From Culex pipiens pallens (Eukaryota; Arthropoda; Insecta; Diptera; Culicidae): 64,000 nt of DNA. The DNA lies in NCBI RefSeq assembly GCF_016801865.2, contig NC_068939.1:118174010-118238009 (forward strand), given 5' to 3'. The notes under the pieces were generated by a model. The model saw nothing but the letters and a program-made list of their open reading frames with translations. It did not search any database and was not told the origin of the DNA. The translations under genes were made by a program, and so were the position numbers. Shown piece by piece: positions 42,984-54,715 of the stretch (its first letter is position 1; every line of letters begins with the position of its first letter).

Positions 42984-45900
42984 ATGTTCAAGCTGGTGTG
43001 TATTCCTGGAGTGTTCTTGTGTGATTCAGTTCCGATCTCTGGGCGCAAAGTGATAACTTACTGCTAGGATAGTGCAATAAATGTCCCATTTGGTGTACAT
43101 TTCACGCCGTCAAGTGATAATTAACGAGTTGAGGTGTCGCGGCGGGACCTTGCTTGCTCCATCAGACTCAGTCGTCGTCGTCGTTGACGTATCAGGCCAG
43201 CCTCCGCGGAGTTCAAGTCAACGCGTCGTCGTCGTCTAGGCGAGGACCAGACGAACGAAACGATATTACGACTATTTTGTGTTTTAGTTGGAAGTGCTTT
43301 TCAAGTACACAGGTGGAAGTGAACTCGTTGGGGTCGCGGCAAACACTGGTTCTTGCTGGAAGATTCTGTTTGCTACGGCGAACAAGCTTTTCAAAAAATC
43401 ACTTCAAAGTTCGTCAACCAGTGTAACTTATGTTTCGAATGTCCAAGCTAGAGGGAGTTGGGGCGGCATGGCTATAATTTATGCAGTTGACGAGTTGCAG
43501 TTTGGTGACTGGGTTAATTAGTGAAAACGCAGTGCTGCTGCTGCTGGTGCATAATTTACGGGACGTGGTGGCACTCTAAGTCACCATGGCGATGGGATGT
43601 CACGATTGGCAGCTTGATTTCGATTTGAATTTGGCTGGAAATTTGCGTGCGATTGTGCGACTCTATCCCGGTGGGAATTGGGTGAAATTCGGAATAATTT
43701 CATGCTGAGCGTTTAAGTTCTCGGTGTATCAATTCGTTCCTGGAATTTCGATACAATTGTGATGACTACATGAAATGAATCGTTGCTCATGTCAAGGTCA
43801 GAGTTTATAACATAAATCTTGTTTACTTTAACTTTAAATAACATTTCTAATGGTTTGTTTAATTGTATTCTACAAACTTAATTTAGTTTGAATTTTATGT
43901 TAATGCATTTTTGATGAGTAACCATTTGGCGTAAATTTTCCATATTTTTCTATCAATCGTTTTACATTTTACTCAAAATTTCCAGTGCGTCCTTTGAAGT
44001 GGAGTGCTTTGGTTAATAAGCAAGTTTTTTAACCTGTTAATGCCCTTATGTTTCTGTAAATTTGATTTTTTTCGTTTGGGGAGGCTCTTTGAGTAAGCCA
44101 AATGCTACAGAAAACCTTTATTTCTTTTTTGTGTATTTTCTAGGATTTTTGTTGTTGGCCGTTGCAAATATTTTCCAAAGTTTATGTCTCCCCCCACCTG
44201 GCTCAAAATTGGCTCAAAAAATCAAGAAGCAAAACAATACAACTTAAAAATTTCAATGGAATCAGACGTGCAATAAACTGAAAACAATTTAAAATACATT
44301 TCCATGCGTTGATAATCACTTTGATCATGATTGAAACAGTTAAAAATTAATTTAAAGTTTTGTAAAATTTCAATGCACAGGTCCGTATAAAAATCGCAAA
44401 AAAAATATTTCGGCTCGTTTTGGATTTTTCGAAGTCTAATGATTGTAAAACAACTGTACTGATGAATAATGCATTTTACAACACTTTTTTCATAGAATAA
44501 TTTATACGATGGCAAGTAATCTATACTTTTATTTTTTTTAACATTATTTGTCAAAAGTCGATATCTTTAAATTTAGCAATTCAAACAAATTTGATTTCAT
44601 GTATTAAGAGAAATTTAAGGTAGAAATCAAATTAATCTTAATCAAATTTATTTAAGATTGAAAAAACTTCTACATAAGATGTTGATTTTTTTTTGATACA
44701 GTGCATGACGTTTATAATTGCATTTTTGATCAAATAGGCTAATTTTAGGTGATTTGATTTTTTTTAAGTTTACTTATAAAAACTTATGATGTCCCAAATT
44801 TATTTATATTTTGATTTTTTTAAAGCAACATAACTGTCATAATGTTTAATGTATTTCGAGATACTTTTTGTTTCAACACTGTGAAAATTAGACGTGTTAT
44901 TCGAAATTTGTTTTTTTAGCCTTCTCCTCTCTACTTTGGCCAGAGCAAGGGGACAGAAACTTTGAATCAAATTTGGACCAGCTTAACTTGATATTGTTAT
45001 CTTTTCGGTAAAATTTCTACAATAGAAAACCATAAGAAAAATCAGTGTTGGTAAAACTGTATGTTTTCTGATGTCACTTTTCTCACAGAGTTGATCCAAA
45101 TAATAAATATTTCAATCTTTGTAAAAAATCTGGTCATTTTTGAATATTTAAGTTTTTTGCTTACCCTGCCATTTTAAAACATTAAGAGCTTATAAATAAA
45201 TTGATTATTTCGTTGAAAACTTGTGAAATCAAGTGTATAAATTGTTTAATGTAGGTAATCCTAGTTATTTAGAAATCTATTCATAATAGCATGATGCATG
45301 CTTGTATGTACTTTTTGATACTTTTTGTTACACAATTTTTTTTGGCGTAAAATTTAATGCTCAGTTTTACTGTTTTAAAGCTTGCAAAATTAAAATATTA
45401 AACATATTGTTCAACTGAGCCCAATTTTAGTACAATTCTAATATTTTAACTCTTTACTTATCCTTATTCATTTATCATTTATTTTGAATATAATTTATAG
45501 AGTCCAGAAGCGATCAACAGAAGTTTCGATTATCTGAAGGATTCGAAGAAACATCCGATAACCGAAATATGAAAAAATCGTTTTTTTAAATAAAATTTTA
45601 GTTCAGTGACCCCGTATAAGTCAAATTTAAATGGTTGATTTTCTGAAACAAAACAAAATGCAAGTTCACTTTTCCCATCACAGCATTTTCCAGATCATAT
45701 TTGAGCTCAACGACTTAAAAATGGACAATTTTTTTTAATCAAGTCTGATCTGCATTTTTTTGCACAAACGTTTAATTTAAATGTGTAATTGCATATCATA
45801 TTTTAAAGTAACAAAATAAAAAAAAAACTTGATGGATTAGTATGTTCAAATTATGGTTGACAGTTAATTATTAAAGTAAAAGAATTATAGTCACTGAAAA

Positions 45901-46320
45901 ATATCTACACCTGCTTTGAAAAGCAAAATTATATTTTTCAAGTTTAAAAATGCAATGTTTGACAAATTATTTCGTACCATTACAGATTGTCCTTGCCTGC
46001 CTGGTGGCCGTCGCCGTTGCCGCTCCGGCACCCGCACCCGGACTGGTCGTTGCGTCCCCGATCGTCGTAAGCCACTCGTGAGTGCCCTATCCCTCATCCC
46101 AATCGCGAACCTGAGGTTCAAAATCTCACTTTTTTCTTCTTCTTCTCCTCCTACCAGCCATGCCCACGTGGTGCACACCCCGATCATCAAGTACAAGGCC
46201 GTTCCGATCATCAAGACCGTCCCGGTGTACAAGCACATCCCGGTGGTGCACTCGGTTCCCGTGATCAAGACCGTCGTGGCCAGCCCGGTCCTGTACCATT
46301 CTCACCACCACCATCACTAA
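42984..46320 (+). CDS. Low-complexity Val/His/Pro-rich cuticle-type protein, 3 exons, 88 aa
   Basis: Exons are 42984-42995 (12 nt, MFKL), 45986-46077 (92 nt) and 46158-46320 (163 nt), totalling 267 nt, that is 88 codons plus stop. Intron 1 starts GTGTGT, ends TTACAG and is 2990 bp; intron 2 starts GTGAGT and ends TACCAG, again splitting a serine codon. The N-terminus MFKLIVLACLVAVAVAAPAP is a signal peptide that aligns residue for residue with the gene at 34595. The mature part has HVVHTPI, KTVPVYKHIPVVHSVPV and ends in a histidine cluster (residues 82-88, HSHHHHH). Known relatives are secreted exoskeleton proteins; histidines can take part in cross-linking, which is inference here. An alternative donor GTAAGC at 46067 would shorten exon 2 but breaks the shared exon pattern. 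ATTAAA at 46400 or 46412 may serve as polyadenylation signal. Confidence 0.85.
44185..44550. repeat. C-rich dispersed repeat, intronic copy
   Basis: TCTCCCCCCACCTGG, AATTTCAATGGAATCA, CATTTCCATGCGTTGATAAT and TAATGATTGTAAAACAACTG follow the same order as at 38140-38560. It lies within intron 1 of the gene at 42984-46320. CCTTCTCCTCTCTACTTTGG at about 44919 may be the C-rich far end. Confidence 0.55.
45590..45730. repeat. Diverged relative of the 14.1-kb tandem repeat
   Basis: AGTTCAGTGACCCCGTATAA, GTCAAATTTAAATGGTTGAT and GATCATATTTGAGCTCAACG parallel GTTCAGCGACCCC, AAATTTGACCCGTTGAT and GGCTCATATTCAAGTTCAGC in 14140-14550. Confidence 0.45.
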
Positions 46321-47650
46321 ACTATCCAGCTTTTGTGGATAATTTAGGGCGCTGGGAGTAATTTATTGATGTACCTTGAGTGAAAACTAACTTTTGTTTA
46401 TTAAATTGTGTATTAAAATCTTGATTTTTAAACTCGAAACTACTGGTTTGATTTATTCTTATCGTGTACTCTGTTAGTTCAAATTTAAAGTGTCCTCCAA
46501 CCTCTTGGTTGAAGACGTCGCAGTCATTTTCAATCTCTTTGATTTTAACTTAAAAATCCGAGAAAAAAGTCTTCACATCCTTCCCAAAGCACAGCTTCTT
46601 TGCATTTAATCGCATCGAGAGTCAACCCAATAAACCGTTTATAGTCGTGGTGTGATACTGTGCAACGCTTTTATCGCCGGCTGTGCAGAGCTTTTATGGA
46701 GCTTCTCAGCACTAGAATTGAATCTATCAAAGGCTACATAGTTGCCGGTTTAAGACCCCGAGTGTGGGGGGGGGGGGGATCCGCTTCATCGCGCGGAAGA
46801 ACATAAACCCTCGAAGCGATTTACTAATCATCCTGCTGCTCGCAAGTGCTAACTCATGGGATCATCACGAAGTTGGTTCCATGGTTTGATTCAGCCTGAC
46901 TTCCTCATTGAGCGAGATTCTAGACACTTATGAAATTGAAAACTAGCAACACTGATTACGAGCGTGACGTTTATCAAAGCTATGATTGTCAACCTTAGCT
47001 TGCTGACCTTGAAGTGTCAATCACTTCGAGCCCATCAACCAAAAGGTTAGCTGGCCGACCATCAAATTGTTTGATTCAGTGTTGCCAGTTGAGCTCGTAC
47101 TCAACCAGAAAATCAATCTATGATTTCAACCTCGTCGCAAAAGGAACCGTCCATGTCTAGATGATGTCTGCGCCGTTTCCTCAATCAAATTTGGCACCCA
47201 TCGTGCCGGGAAGCTGCGGATACGAATTGAAGAGATATGCAAAACAAAACAAAACAAAAAAACCAGCGAAAAAAAAACATCCACCCAAACAAAACACCAA
47301 TCAAAGTCTCAACGCACGGTTCTCCGCTATTAAGTATAGACCCCCTCAATAATGGTGCAATTTGCTATGGAGGGGTTCCTCCACCACCATGACCCTACCA
47401 AACCGTGCAGACTTGTGGATTGAAACATCAAAGCGAGTTAGAGGCAGCTGGTTTTTTGTTGTTGTTCGTTTAGCGTTATGTTTATCGCCTCTGGTTGGAT
47501 TATGGACCCGCAGTCGCCTCTTTGAACTGAGATGATGATGACCGTAACCTGGCGCGGGGAGTCAAGGATGAACTGCGTTGGTCTCTGGTTTGAGAGGATG
47601 GATGATGGCTTCCGTTTTGCAATGTGGTAGTATCGTGTCGTAGAACATTT
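46321..47650. other. Downstream region of the plus-strand gene; unique sequence
   Basis: It contains a poly-G run at about 46767-46778 and two short (AAAAC)n tracts at about 47242-47260. Frames up to about 70 codons have no recognisable domain. No supported gene. Confidence 0.4.
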
Positions 47651-49460
47651 CACAACTTGAAGATCTGAACATGATTATGGTATCGATATTTGATTTTGCA
47701 AAATACTTGGAGACCTCAAGAGACTTGATGTCTTCAAAAGATTTTAATTCATACAAAGACTCGAAGTGCTCCAAAGACTTGACAATCCCATAGAATTCAT
47801 TCCAAGAATTAAAGTCCTCCAAAGATTAGGTCATCAAAAGACTCGAGGGGTCCAATAACTTTAAGTCCTCCAAAGACTTGAAGCCCTCCAAAGACTAGAA
47901 GTACTCCAAAAACTTGAAGTCCTCCAAAGACTTGAAGTTATCAAAAGAATTGAAGTCCTCCAAAGACTTGAAGTCATCAAAAGACTTGAAGGGGTCCAAA
48001 AACTTGAAGTCCTCCAAAGACTTGAAGTCCTCCAAAGACTTGAAGTCCTCCAAAGACGTGAAGTCCTCAAAAGACTTCGAGTCCTCCAAAGACTTGCAGT
48101 CATCCAAAGACTCGAAGTGATCCAAAATCTTGAAGTCATCAAAAGACTTAAAGTCATCCAAAGAATTTGAGTCCTCCCAAAACTGGAAGTCTTTCAACGA
48201 TTCGAAGTTCTCTAAAGACCTGAAGTCCTTCAAAGACTTGAAATCCTCCAAAGATCCTAAGTTTTCTACAGACAGACCTTCTTCAAAGACTTGAAAATCC
48301 TATAGAATTGAGGTCCTCTGAAGACTTGAATCCTCCAAAGACTTGAAGTCATCCAAAGACTCATAGTCCTCCAAAGATTTAAATTCCTCCAAAGACTTGA
48401 AGTTTTCCAAAGGACCGGCGGTTGATTCAACTCTTCATTCAAAGACTAGAAGTCTTGCAAAGACTCGAAGTGCTCTAAAGTCTTGGAGCTTTTAGAGATC
48501 CGAAGTTCTCAAAAACCTTATTTTTCAAAACTTGAAGTCATCAAAGAATTGAAGCCTACCAAAGATCCAAAGTTCTCTAAAGATCTGAAGTCCTCCAAAG
48601 GGACTTCAACTCCAAAGATCTTGAGTTCTCTAAAGATCTGACTTTCTTCAAAGACTTGAAGTCATCCATAGACTTGAAAATCCTTTATAATTTAAAGATT
48701 TGAAATTCTCCAAAGACTTTAAGTCATCCAAAGACTTGAAGTCAGCCGAAGACTTGAAGTCATCCAAAGACTTGAAGTCATCCAAAGACTTGAAGTCATC
48801 CAAAGACTTGAAATCATCCAAACACTTGAAGTCATCCAAAGACTTGAAGTCCTCCAAATACTTGAAGTCCTCCAAAGACTCGATGTGGCCCAAAGACCTT
48901 TGGTCATCCAAAGACTTGAAGTCATCCAAAGACTTGAAGTCATCCAAAGACTTGAAGTCATCCAAAAACTTGAAGTCCCCCAAAGATCTTAAGTCCTCTA
49001 AAGATCTAACTTTCTTCAATGACTTGGAGTCATCCAAAGACTTGAAAATCCTATAGAATTGAAGTCCTCTGAAGACTCAAAGTCCTCCAAAGATTTGAAG
49101 TTCTCCAAAAAAATTAAGTCTTCGAAAGACTTGAAGTCCGTCAAAGACTTGAAGTCTACCAATGACTTAAAGTCCTCCAAAGACTTAAAGTCCTCCAAAG
49201 ACTTAAAGTCCTCCAAAGACTTAAAGTCCTCCAAAGACTTGAAGTCATCCTAGGACTTGAAAATCCTATAGAACTCCTCTGAAGACTTGAAGTCTTCCAA
49301 AGACTTGAAGTTTTCCAAAGACTTAAATCCATCCAAAGAAACCTGAAGTCATCCAAAGACTTGAAATCGTCAAAAAACTTGAAGTCCTCTAAATACTTGA
49401 GGTTCAACAAAGAATTGAAGTCCTCCAAGGATTTGATTCCAGAAGATCCGTATTTCATGA
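47650..49460. repeat. 18-bp satellite (GACTTGAAGTCCTCCAAA)n
   Basis: Roughly 100 units of an 18-bp motif GACTTGAAGTCCTCCAAA, with CCTCC/CATCC variants, run from 47650 to 49460, locally homogeneous (48760-48960 and 49160-49240) and elsewhere degenerate. Because 18 is a multiple of three, frames stay open: SKDLKS repeats on plus, SLEDFK repeats on minus. Stops, frameshifts and the openness of both strands argue against a gene. Irregular segments with AAAATCCTATAGAATTGAAG recur about every 350-450 bp, a hint of higher-order structure. Confidence 0.9.
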
Positions 49461-50840
49461 AATTTACATATCTTGAAGTAAAACTTTATCTTCGCAGTCT
49501 TCAAAACTCAAAATCGATGTCAAATCTCTAATTTACCAGATATAAAAATCTGCGGGTCTTGAAGCATGCAGATCATTTACAACTAGTACTAGAAGACTTC
49601 AGACCATGAAGTCTTACTAGATCGTATGAAGATGCTGCCAGTTCCCAGCCACCATAATTTTAATGGTACGATTGACTTTTTCCTCCCTGCGAAGGTCGAC
49701 TCTAAACCTTGAACTCCACTGTCTCCAGGTAAACCAACCATCCAACCAAAGGCAAAAGGGTATAAATCTGCCCGATCAAATTATTATGCAACAAATACAT
49801 CACCTGAGACGCACGAGATCACCCTGCGGGCTGCACACCCTGACTCACGGCTCAAATGTCGTCGTCGGTCTCCTCCTCCTCCTTCTCTCGTCGAGGAAAC
49901 GTGATCTCCAGCATGCTTGAAGTGCCCGGCGCACCAAAGTACGATGCAAAACACCTTGGACGCAATGCGTCCCAAGACCTGTTTATGTGCGATCGCTCAT
50001 CACCGATACTTTAATTGGGAGCATCGCGTCTGGAGATGTCTGTACGGCAACAGCTGAAGTGAGTTTCGTTTCTTGCTTTCTGAACATCCCTAGATCGTGC
50101 CGCTCAAACATCATTGTGGGAGAGCATCGGCCAATCGATACTCGGGCCGCAAATCCCATATCTCATTAATTTAATGACACAATTAATCAGCGCAGCGCAG
50201 CGGCGGCGGCTTCCAACGATCTCAACGACGTCAACATCACCATACGCGCGCGCGGAGAGAGGATCGCATTACGTGCATCGCAGAGTGGTGATCTTGAAAA
50301 CGAAGCCTAACTGGACCTTGAGTAGACCCCTCGGTTGAGATCCAAACTTGTTGTCGAGATCGCTGTACCTGTACCTGTACGATCTTCTGCCTCAAGTGTT
50401 GAGTTCTCTAGTGTGCTGATCCACGTATGGCCGGACCGGGGCGCGATCTTCCCCTTCCGCACTGGCCATATCGAGGGTTTGAGGGACTCGGTGGTGATGC
50501 GACTTGTGCATTCATGCTGTAAATTGGGGTTGGTCATGTGGGTTTCGCGAAGCTTCTCGAATGCGACCTGACCTGCGTTACACCGGCATAGGTATAGGCA
50601 TACTGCGACAGGTTCGACTGATGTGTTGTTGCCGTAGGGTTGGATCGCGTTGATCCTTTGATGGAACTTGTACACGGTGATTACTGATGTTGCTTAACGT
50701 GTTTCCTAACAAGCGTCAAATTTGATTAGTCGAGTCGATTAAGTGTTGACTCATCGATTACACAGGGTATTGAGCTGAATCGCACTGGAACATTTCAACT
50801 GAAATCGTGTGTGTTTACATTAACAGTCTTTAACTGGTCA
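49460..50840. other. Unique segment within the 18-bp satellite region
   Basis: 49640-50700 has balanced composition with a CGCGCGCGCGG patch at about 50244-50254. Frames up to 122 codons exist on both strands without recognisable domains. No supported gene; conserved non-coding sequence or an unseen exon cannot be excluded. Confidence 0.35.
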
Positions 50841-51314
50841 TAGAATAATTCAAGACAGCTTCAAGACTTCAAGATCTGATAACATAAATATCTAAATACT
50901 TCAAGACATGAAGTCTTTAGAATTCGAAGACATCAAGATTTTGAAGCCTCACATTTTGGAGACTTCATGATCTGAAGACAACACAGTTTGAAATGGCAAG
51001 TACTGAAGACTTAACAATCTGCAGACTTCAAGACCATAAGAATTAAAGGTCTGTAGGATTTAAGATCTGGAAACTTCTAGATTTTGGCTTCAAGGTTTCA
51101 AGTTCTGGAGACTTCAAGACATTAAGATTTAATGGTTAGAAGTTTTTAACATTTGAAAGCTTCATAAAATTGAGATCTTCAGATCTTTCAGTCTTAAAAC
51201 CTGGAAGTATTCAGGTCTTGAAGTCCACAGATTTTTAAATCTTCAAATTGTAAAGCCTTCAGATATTGAAGTTTTGAGATAAATTACTGTGTTGCATATC
51301 TTGATGTCTATAGG
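50840..51314. repeat. Degenerate relative of the 18-bp satellite, left part
   Basis: Phrases such as AAGACTTCAAGATCTGAT, AAGACATGAAGTCTTTAG and CTTCAAGACATTAAGATTTA recur at irregular spacing. The repetition stops at the MITE at 51317 and resumes after it. Confidence 0.65.
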
Positions 51315-51316
51315 TA

Positions 51317-52236
51317 CCGTAAACCGGGGTGACTTTGATAGGATTTCAATTTGTTTTTAGAATATTTTCCAACAGGTAAGGTTTTTCTCAAGATTATTAT
51401 TTTTAAAACATGTACTGGGGTAGGCCACACAAAGTCCATGCACTATTTCGGAAAAAAAGTTTTTTCAATAATGTTTAGAAAAATAGTTACGTAAAAAATT
51501 CTTAGTTTTAATTCCGGGGTGACTTTGATAGTCATAGTTTTTCTTGTTAAAATCATACTTCAGAAGTTCAAACTTTATTTGTACTCTAAATGTACCATCA
51601 TTAAAGTAGCTGATACAGTTTTTAGGAAAAAAAATCAATGTTTATATTTAGTTAACTAAGTTTATAAGCTTTTTAGCAAAATACATATAAATTTTAGGTA
51701 AAATTGTTAAAAAGTCGGAATTTTGCCTGAAATTTGTTAAAACTAGTTTTGTTTATAAAATTATCGATTTATATTGCAGTATAAACTGAATTCGAAGCAT
51801 TTTACATTTTACATGAAATTTGTTCAACTGAAATTGCCTATAATTTTGGAGATTTTTTTTAAATTGTGTTTCAAAAACACATATTATTTATTATTTACAA
51901 ACTTTTTTAACCTTCTCCTAGTGGAAAATTGTCCAAAGAATCCGAAAATGCATTCCGTTTTCCGATTAAAAATCATGTTCATTGAGAAAATCATGACGCT
52001 TTGAGAAGTTGAAAATAATGACTTTCATCAACATTTTCTTAACTATAGTTAACTAACTTTTTAAACTTGTCAAAATTTTATTAAAAGTTTTTCTTGAGGT
52101 ACTTTGAACACTTCTCTACCACGGTCAGTATTATTCTAAACAATTCCATACGTATTTTAATTGTACTCTTTATTTTGCGGAAAAATCGCAAACCTATCAA
52201 AGTCACCCCGGCTATCAAAGTCACCCCGTTTTACGG
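51317..52236. mobile_element. 920-bp TA-flanked MITE
   Basis: Terminal inverted repeats of about 25 bp are CCGTAAACCGGGGTGACTTT at left and, in reverse complement, CCGTAAAACGGGGTGACTTT at right. The TA dinucleotides at 51315-51316 and 52237-52238 are the target duplication. At the right end the GGGGTGACTTTGATAG module is present twice in tandem, and a further copy lies internally near 51516. No transposase frame is present. It interrupts the degenerate 18-bp satellite. Confidence 0.88.
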
Positions 52237-52238
52237 TA

Positions 52239-52625
52239 TTTAAGTCTTCAGATCAAGAATTCTTGAGACTATGAATCCTTCAGTTCTTGATTTATCCAGT
52301 TTTAGAAGGCCTCAGAACTTGAAGTCTTTAAATCTTGCAAGATCTGAAAATTTCAAGAACTTTAATGCTTGACCGTTTTTGATTTTATAGTTTAACGGGT
52401 CTTTTAAGTATAAACCTTTGAGTTTCAAGTAATATAGTTTTATGATTTTTATTGTCATGGGATCTTCAAGTTTCGGATTTTAGAAGTTTTACGATGTTTA
52501 TACAAAGGTCAAACGTTTTTCATGCTATTGGATCTTCATAACTTAGATATCCACAGCTCTGTTGTCATACAACTGGATTTTCTAGTGTCCAAACTTCATG
52601 TCCTTATGCCTATTGGTGTCAAGTT
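52239..52625. repeat. Degenerate relative of the 18-bp satellite, right part
   Basis: AAGTCTTCAGATCAAGAATT, CTTGAAGTCTTTAAATCTTG and similar phrases continue the pattern of 50840-51314 across the MITE and fade out near 52625. Confidence 0.6.
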
Positions 52626-52629
52626 CAGT

Positions 52630-53157
52630 AAATCTAAAAAAAGCTGGCATTTCAACGATTTCATAAATCACTTGCGGTTAAACTAGCCTGCTCAATCAGC
52701 TGTGATTAAAATGAAATAAAAAAAATAGTTCAACTGTCGGTGGTTCGCCTAACAAGATCAACTTACCAATTAGTCCGAACCACTTAGCAAAGACCAGTCT
52801 AGTGAGATTAAACTTCGAACCCGCAAATTTCAAGTCCACCGCCATCGATGACCGCGCGCGCTGTGTCTTGGTCAGTCCGACCTTGGGGCGAAATGTTGTT
52901 TACGTCTCGGAGCTAAAGCGTTGTAGGGGCAGGGCAAAAAAAGAACCCCGACGAGCTCGGTCAATTTGTTTCCACGGCAATAAAATGAGCGCGCGGTGTC
53001 GCACTTCCCCGTGACTGATTCCGCCGAACTGATTTCGTTAAAGGTACAAACAAGATTTTCGTCGTTACGCACTGCGCGGTGTCGGTTGGCATCCAGCCGA
53101 CAAGTTGAGGCAATCAAAGAAACGCCTGGTTGATTAATTTGGTCCAAGCGCTAGCCA
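52630..53157. other. Unique balanced-composition segment
   Basis: 52790-53150 is GC-richer than its flanks (for example CGATGACCGCGCGCGCTGTG) and contains a 70-codon frame without recognisable domain. No supported gene. Confidence 0.35.
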
Positions 53158-53342
53158 GAGGCGTAGCAGGTAATAACAATGGATTTTTCTGAAGTTTTTT
53201 TTTTCATTTAAGGCTGGTACAAATATTTTTAAAACTTTTTGTCTTCCCTTCCCCCCTTTTGAATCGGCCCGGAAAATCAGGGGGAATTTTTCTCAAAAAA
53301 ATTCAAAATTTCAATGGAAATTCAAGTGCAATCAGCTGAAAT
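53158..53342. repeat. C-rich dispersed repeat, left half
   Basis: It starts near GAGGCGTAGCAGG, passes CTTCCCTTCCCCCCTTTTGA and GGAAAATCAGGGGGAATTTT, and stops at CAATCAGCTGAAA where a TAGGGCG element begins. A continuation resembling the 38-kb and 44-kb copies appears near 54720. Confidence 0.55.
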
Positions 53343-54715
53343 AGGGCGTTAAATTTTCCCGGGTTTTTAATTTCCCGGGAAACGGGAAAAATATTTTTTT
53401 AAATCCCGGGAATCCCCGGAATTCAAATTAAATAAGTCTTTTATAAAACATATTTTTTATTTTTTTTATATGTCATGACTAGAAAAGCATAAAAATGTCT
53501 CAAATAACATTTAAACAAATGTCTAAAATAACATTTAGACAAATGTCTAAAATAACAAATAAAAAGAAAACAAATAAAATTATACCAGTTAAACTTTAGA
53601 TAAGTTAAGACATTCATGTTTTATATAAAAAATATTCTACAAATTATCTTAAGGTCATTACCACCAACTAGGAAAAATCTGGACTACAGTCTTAATAGGT
53701 ACACGGAATTTTAGAGCAATTAATTTGGAGATCGATATACTGATTGTTTATGCAAAAAATGACTAAAACAGATGTCTTAATTCGATACATTCGTCTTTAT
53801 TTGCCAAAAATGTTTCATGAAAAATAATTTAAAATGATATTATTTTTAAAATTTAAAATCATAAATATACACATTTCCTTTATAAGTCAAATTAAGGGTT
53901 TACATACATGTAGGAAATCACAAAATTTTATATTACAGAATATTTTTTAAATCCATTCAAAAGATGATTATTAATCACTCCTGAAAGTTTCATGAAGACA
54001 TTTCATGATTAAACTGAGTAAGAGACGATTTAAGCTCAACATTTTGCCATGTGCAAAGCGGGCTGTCAAACTTTGTTGGCGTTTTTTCTCTATACCCCGA
54101 GTTGATTTACGGGTGCCATGAAAATACAAAAATCAAAAACTAACGGTTTTATATATGAAAAACACCAAAATATTGTTATCTTTTTTTTTAAATAAACTTT
54201 CAGAAAATCAGGCTTTGTCATGCACACGGAATCGGTTTAACGAGTCTTCACTATTATATAATTATAAATTTTGAGCCGATTTGGTCGAGACAATGTTGAG
54301 ATATCGTGGCACCAGTTTTTTGAAACTGCTTACTTGAAATAGCTTTATCTCGGCAATGAAATATCTTCAAATTTCTTTCAAATTTGGCAACCAAATATCT
54401 TCAAATTTGTTTTGTTAGTAGGTGAAATTGTATATTTTAATGCCATGAAAAAAGAATTAAAAAAAAGTTGAGGTGTGTGCTCATACTAACCTCTCACTTT
54501 TTTGCCGATATACATGTATGTAACCCCTTTATGCTGATACCTAGTTTGAATAGGTCATATAAACATATGAAAAAAAAAAGCTTATGGGACCTTTTCAAAA
54601 CCCTGGATATATGCCTAATATTTTATTTTTTTATCGTTGTTCATCTATTTGCGGGAATTCCTGGGATGGATGGATGGGTTTATTCAAAAATCTTTTGATA
54701 TAAAAAAAAATCGAT
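53343..54715 (+). mobile_element. TAGGGCG-ended DNA element, forward copy, right end uncertain
   Basis: TAGGGCGTTAAATTTTCCCG and TCCCGGGAAACGGG are followed by the same distal landmarks as the reverse copy at 5236-6039, up to about 53660. Tandem ATGTCTAAAATAACATTTA units occur at about 53517-53560. Beyond 53660 there is no partner in the window. The C-rich repeat appears to resume around 54720, so the inserted stretch may be up to about 1.37 kb. No transposase frame is seen. Confidence 0.45.

Larger units (their letters stand above)
42996..45985 (+). other. First intron of the plus-strand cuticle-type gene
   Basis: 2990 bp, against 129 bp for the equivalent intron of the minus-strand gene. 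Its first 700 bp are balanced in composition and may be regulatory. The rest is AT-rich and includes the C-rich dispersed repeat at 44185-44550 and a diverged relative of the 14.1-kb tandem repeat at about 45590-45730. A SINE or LINE is not seen inside it. Confidence 0.7.

Noticed and set aside
45498..45570. Possible pogo-type terminus (GTCCAGAAGCGATC, TCGATTATCTGAAGGATTCG)
   Set aside because: Similarity to known termini is weak and no partner end or duplication is present.
45891..46317. Minus-strand frames of 63 and 125 codons
   Set aside because: They are antisense to exons 2 and 3 of the plus-strand cuticle-type gene and run through its intron.
47895..49253. SKDLKS and SLEDFK repeat proteins on opposite strands
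   Set aside because: Both strands are open because the satellite unit is 18 bp; frames break repeatedly and have no promoter or splice context.
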